From assembly GCA_041476545.1 (NCBI GenBank), contig JBGOTP010000254.1, forward strand, positions 1-7,831: a DNA stretch of 7,831 nt. The letters run 5' to 3'. How positions within the stretch are numbered: the first letter of the stretch is position 1; the number at the start of each line of letters is the position of its first letter. This document shows positions 5,120 to 7,831 of this stretch, piece after piece. This DNA is from JBGOTP01 sp041476545. Lineage in GTDB: Bacteria; Acidobacteriota; Vicinamibacteria; Vicinamibacterales; CAVVIG01. The position numbers and the translations under genes are program-made. The notes beneath the pieces are model-generated. The model was not told the DNA's origin. It was given only the letters and a program-made list of their open reading frames with translations, and ran no database searches.

Positions 5120-7831
5120 TTACATGCTGCGACGATACTCGCCGCCGACCGCGTACAACGCGTGCGTGATCTGCCCGAGCGAATGGTACTTGGTGGCCTC
5201 CATGAGGCTCTCGAAGACGTTGTCGTGGGCCTTCGCGTGCTGCTGAAGATCGGTGAGCGCCGCGCCACGGCTCGCGTTCGGCTGAGACGGAGGACACGCG
5301 GCATTTCGAGCACGCCGGAACAACTCCACGCTGGCCACCTGGGCCTGTCGCTCCTCTTCGCTCGAACGAATGAGCTCGGGAGCCGGTACCGGTTGGCCGC
5401 TTCGCTGCTCGGGCAGGAACATGTTGACGCCGACGATAGGAAGCGTGCCGTCGTGCTTCTTTGCCTCGTAGTGCAGGCTCTCGTCCTGAATCTTGCTGCG
5501 CTGATACATCGTGTCCATCGCGCCCAGCACGCCGCCACGTTCGCTGAGGGCGTCGAACTCCCGATAGACCGCCTCTTCGACGAGATCCGTGAGCTGGTCG
5601 ATGATGAAGCTGCCCTGCCACGGGTTTTCGCAGACGTTGATGCCCAGCTCGCGGTTGATGATGAGCTGAATGGCCACGGCACGCCGCACGCTTTCCTCGG
5701 TCGGGGTCGTCACGGCCTCGTCGTAGGCGTTGGTATGCAGCGAATTGCAGTTGTCGAACAGCGCATACATCGCCTGCAGCGTCGTGCGAATGTCGTTGAA
5801 CTGAATCTCTTGCGCGTGCAGAGACCGGCCCGAGGTCTGCACGTGGTACTTCAACATCTGGCTGCGAGGCGCACCGAGATAGCGTTGCCGCATCGCGCGC
5901 GCCCAGATGCGGCGCGCAACCCGTCCAATGACGCTGTACTCCGGATCCATGCCATTGCTGAGGAAGAAGGAAAGATTGGGGGCGAACTCATCGATCTTCA
6001 TCCCGCGCGCCAGGTAGTACTCGACAATCGTGAATCCGTTCGCGAGCGTGAACGCGAGCTGCGAGATCGGGTTGGCGCCCGCTTCCGCGATGTGGTAGCC
6101 GGAGATGGAGACGGAGTAGAAGTTGCGCACCTGATGGTCGATGAAAAACTGCTGAACGTCCCCCATCATGCGTAGCGCGAATTCGGTGCTGAAGATGCAC
6201 GTGTTCTGCGCCTGGTCTTCCTTGAGAATGTCCGCCTGGACCGTGCCTCGCACGGCCCTGAACGTCTCGGCCTTGAGCCGGTCGTAGACCTCGGGGTCGA
6301 TCAACTGGTCGCCGGTCACCCCCAGAAGAGCCAAACCGAGACCGTCGTTTCCGTTCGGCAGCGGGCCGTCGTAGCGGGGTTGCGCGCCACCTGGGTAGAT
6401 CTCCCGGATCCGTTGCCCGGCCGCCACCCACCGCACCGGATCCTCGCGCAGGTACTTCTCGACCGCCTGATCGATCGCGGCGTTCATGAACATGGCGAGA
6501 ATGATCGGCGCGGGACCGTTGATGGTCATCGACACCGATGTTGTCGGGGACGCGAGATCGAAGCCCGAGTACAGCTTCTTCATGTCGTCGAGCGACCCGA
6601 TCGACACGCCGGAGTTCCCGACCTTGCCGTAGATGTCCGGGCGCATGTGCGGATCCTCGCCATACAGCGTGACGGAATCGAACGCCGTGGAAAGACGAAT
6701 GGCCGCGTGCCCTTTCGACAAATAGTGAAAACGCCGATTGGTGCGCTCGGGCGTACCCTCGCCGGCGAACATGCGAATCGGATCCTCGCCGGCCCGCCGA
6801 TAGGGAAACACCCCGGCCGTATAGGGATACGCGCCTGGAAGATTCTCACGCATCAGAAAGCGCAGCAGATCGCCGGCGCTTCGATAGGTGGGCACGGCGA
6901 TCTTTGGAATCTGCTGATGCGACAAGGACTCGACGTAGTTCGCGCCCCGCACGGCTTTCCCTCGGACTTGGTACGAGAACTCGGCGTTGGTGACTCCCTT
7001 CTGGCGCTCCGGCCATGCAGAGAGCAGGCCAATGGCCTCTGCACCGAGATCGGTCACCGCCGCCTGGTACCGGCGACGAAGCGCGGCGAGGCCCGCATCG
7101 GACGCATCGCTCAGATCGGCCGCCGCATAGGAGCCGAAGACGTCAGGCACCCTGGGATCGCCGAGTTCGGAGAGTGCAAGCCGCAGCCCCTGCACCTTCG
7201 CCGCCGCGTCGACCTTTCGATCGATCTCCGCGTTGATGGCGCGGCCACTCTCGGCGATTTCGGCCAGATAGCGCACCCGCTGAGCGGGAACAAGGCTGGG
7301 CGACGGACGAGGGGCCATCGCATCCGCGTCGACGGCCGGGGTCCACCGATCGACTGGCAGCGCGAGCTTCTCGCGCATGATCCGGCAGAGATTGACGAAC
7401 AGCCTCGTGATGCCGGGATCGTTGAACTGACTGGCGATCGTCGGATACACGGGCACGTCCGCGTCCTTCATCGAGAACGCCGTGCGATTGCGCTTCCACT
7501 GTTTCCGCACGTCCCGGAGCGCGTCCTCTCCGCCTCGACGATCGTACTTGTTGAGGACCACGATCTCGGCAAAGTCGATCATGTCGACTTTCTCCAGTTG
7601 CGATGCCGCGCCATAGTCGCTCGTCATCACATACACGGGCAGATCGACGAGATCGACAATTTCGGAATCGCTCTGGCCGATGCCGGCCGTTTCGACGATC
7701 ACCAGGTCGTAGCCACTGCGCTTCAAGAGGTCGATGGAGGCCCGCAGCGCCGCGCTCGTGGATGCATGCTGCCGTCGCGTCGCCATGGACCGCATGAAGA
7801 CCCGGCTGGAACGCAGGGCGTTCATCCGAAT
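5120..7831 (-). CDS. icmF: Fused isobutyryl-CoA mutase with G-protein chaperone domain (IcmF), 5' end cut by the window edge
   Basis: About 903 residues are visible and the frame is open at the right edge. IcmF proteins are near 1,090 residues, so roughly 190 are missing: the N-terminal B12-binding domain and the GTPase P-loop. Residues are numbered from the Met codon at 7825, which is internal and not a start. The GTPase part shows ETAGIGQSD (45-53) and the base-recognition motif NKYD (92-95), as in MeaI/MeaB chaperones. A helical linker follows, then the mutase barrel from about 330. This has TAGVFPYR, a conserved active-site His at 578 (SISGYHIAEAGA), LARGMKIDEFAPNLSFF, and the C-terminal block HTNAYDEA...NPWQGSF. 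F366 and Q540 align with the Tyr and Arg that bind the carboxylate in methylmalonyl-CoA mutase, and match the isobutyryl-type pair. The enzyme should interconvert isobutyryl-CoA and n-butyryl-CoA, or a related branched acyl-CoA, using adenosylcobalamin in the cytoplasm, with the fused G domain guarding cofactor loading. The gene ends in TAA at 5120-5122. Confidence 0.95.
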   Translation of the reverse strand: MRMNALRSSRVFMRSMATRRQHASTSAALRASIDLLKRSGYDLVIVETAGIGQSDSEIVDLVDLPVYVMTSDYGAASQLEKVDMIDFAEIVVLNKYDRRGGEDALRDVRKQWKRNRTAFSMKDADVPVYPTIASQFNDPGITRLFVNLCRIMREKLALPVDRWTPAVDADAMAPRPSPSLVPAQRVRYLAEIAESGRAINAEIDRKVDAAAKVQGLRLALSELGDPRVPDVFGSYAAADLSDASDAGLAALRRRYQAAVTDLGAEAIGLLSAWPERQKGVTNAEFSYQVRGKAVRGANYVESLSHQQIPKIAVPTYRSAGDLLRFLMRENLPGAYPYTAGVFPYRRAGEDPIRMFAGEGTPERTNRRFHYLSKGHAAIRLSTAFDSVTLYGEDPHMRPDIYGKVGNSGVSIGSLDDMKKLYSGFDLASPTTSVSMTINGPAPIILAMFMNAAIDQAVEKYLREDPVRWVAAGQRIREIYPGGAQPRYDGPLPNGNDGLGLALLGVTGDQLIDPEVYDRLKAETFRAVRGTVQADILKEDQAQNTCIFSTEFALRMMGDVQQFFIDHQVRNFYSVSISGYHIAEAGANPISQLAFTLANGFTIVEYYLARGMKIDEFAPNLSFFLSNGMDPEYSVIGRVARRIWARAMRQRYLGAPRSQMLKYHVQTSGRSLHAQEIQFNDIRTTLQAMYALFDNCNSLHTNAYDEAVTTPTEESVRRAVAIQLIINRELGINVCENPWQGSFIIDQLTDLVEEAVYREFDALSERGGVLGAMDTMYQRSKIQDESLHYEAKKHDGTLPIVGVNMFLPEQRSGQPVPAPELIRSSEEERQAQVASVELFRRARNAACPPSQPNASRGAALTDLQQHAKAHDNVFESLMEATKYHSLGQITHALYAVGGEYRRSM

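Noticed and set aside
5089..5120. Inverted repeat AGGCGC/GCGCCT just after the mutase stop, considered as a terminator
   Set aside because: The arms are only 6 bp with a 20-base loop and there is no T-tract on the minus-strand exit side.
5162..6175. Plus-strand open frame (337 residues) opposite the mutase C-terminus
   Set aside because: It is a mirror of the conserved mutase codons and has an unnatural excess of Arg, Leu, Val and His. The opposite strand has an unambiguous family match.
7823..7825. ATG at 7825 as the start of the mutase gene
   Set aside because: The frame stays open to the window edge, and the sequence around it (IRMNAL then FMRSMATRR) matches an internal part of the IcmF GTPase domain, so the true start lies outside the window.

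Overview
All five protein-coding regions recognised lie on the minus strand, so transcription runs from right to left. The DNA is GC-rich by eye. The gene types point to an Acidobacteriota-like soil or environmental bacterium, perhaps of the Vicinamibacteria group. The main hints are the large sensor kinase with a periplasmic propeller, and an exported protein that resembles hypothetical proteins I remember from that phylum. The taxonomic guess comes from recall, not from a search.

In transcription order: (1) 7831-5120 holds about 903 residues of a fused acyl-CoA mutase of the IcmF type. Its N-terminal B12-binding domain and GTPase P-loop lie beyond the right edge. (2) 5119-4950 is a 170-bp non-coding gap with a small palindrome and a hairpin, and no convincing promoter or terminator. 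(3) 4949-4008 is an exported SMP-30/gluconolactonase-like six-bladed propeller protein. (4) 4011-1075 is a 978-residue membrane sensor histidine kinase. It has 14 propeller-type repeats, a Y_Y_Y domain, one membrane helix and a HisKA_3/HATPase_c core. (5) 1082-453 is its NarL/LuxR-type response regulator. (6) 380-1 is the start of a small exported protein of unknown function, cut by the left edge.

The central block is tightly linked. The lactonase stop and kinase start share an ATGA overlap, and the kinase and regulator genes overlap by 8 bp. This suggests one transcript with translational coupling, in which a periplasmic lactonase-like enzyme is made together with a two-component system that senses something in the periplasm. 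A sugar-derived ligand is plausible but is inference. The IcmF gene is probably a separate metabolic unit for branched-chain acyl-CoA rearrangement. Its two substrate-selecting positions carry the isobutyryl-type residues (Phe and Gln), not the methylmalonyl-type pair (Tyr and Arg).

I see no RNA genes, mobile elements, CRISPR arrays or attachment sites. The content is mostly recognisable families. The least explored parts are the lactonase/two-component cassette and the unknown exported protein at the left edge.
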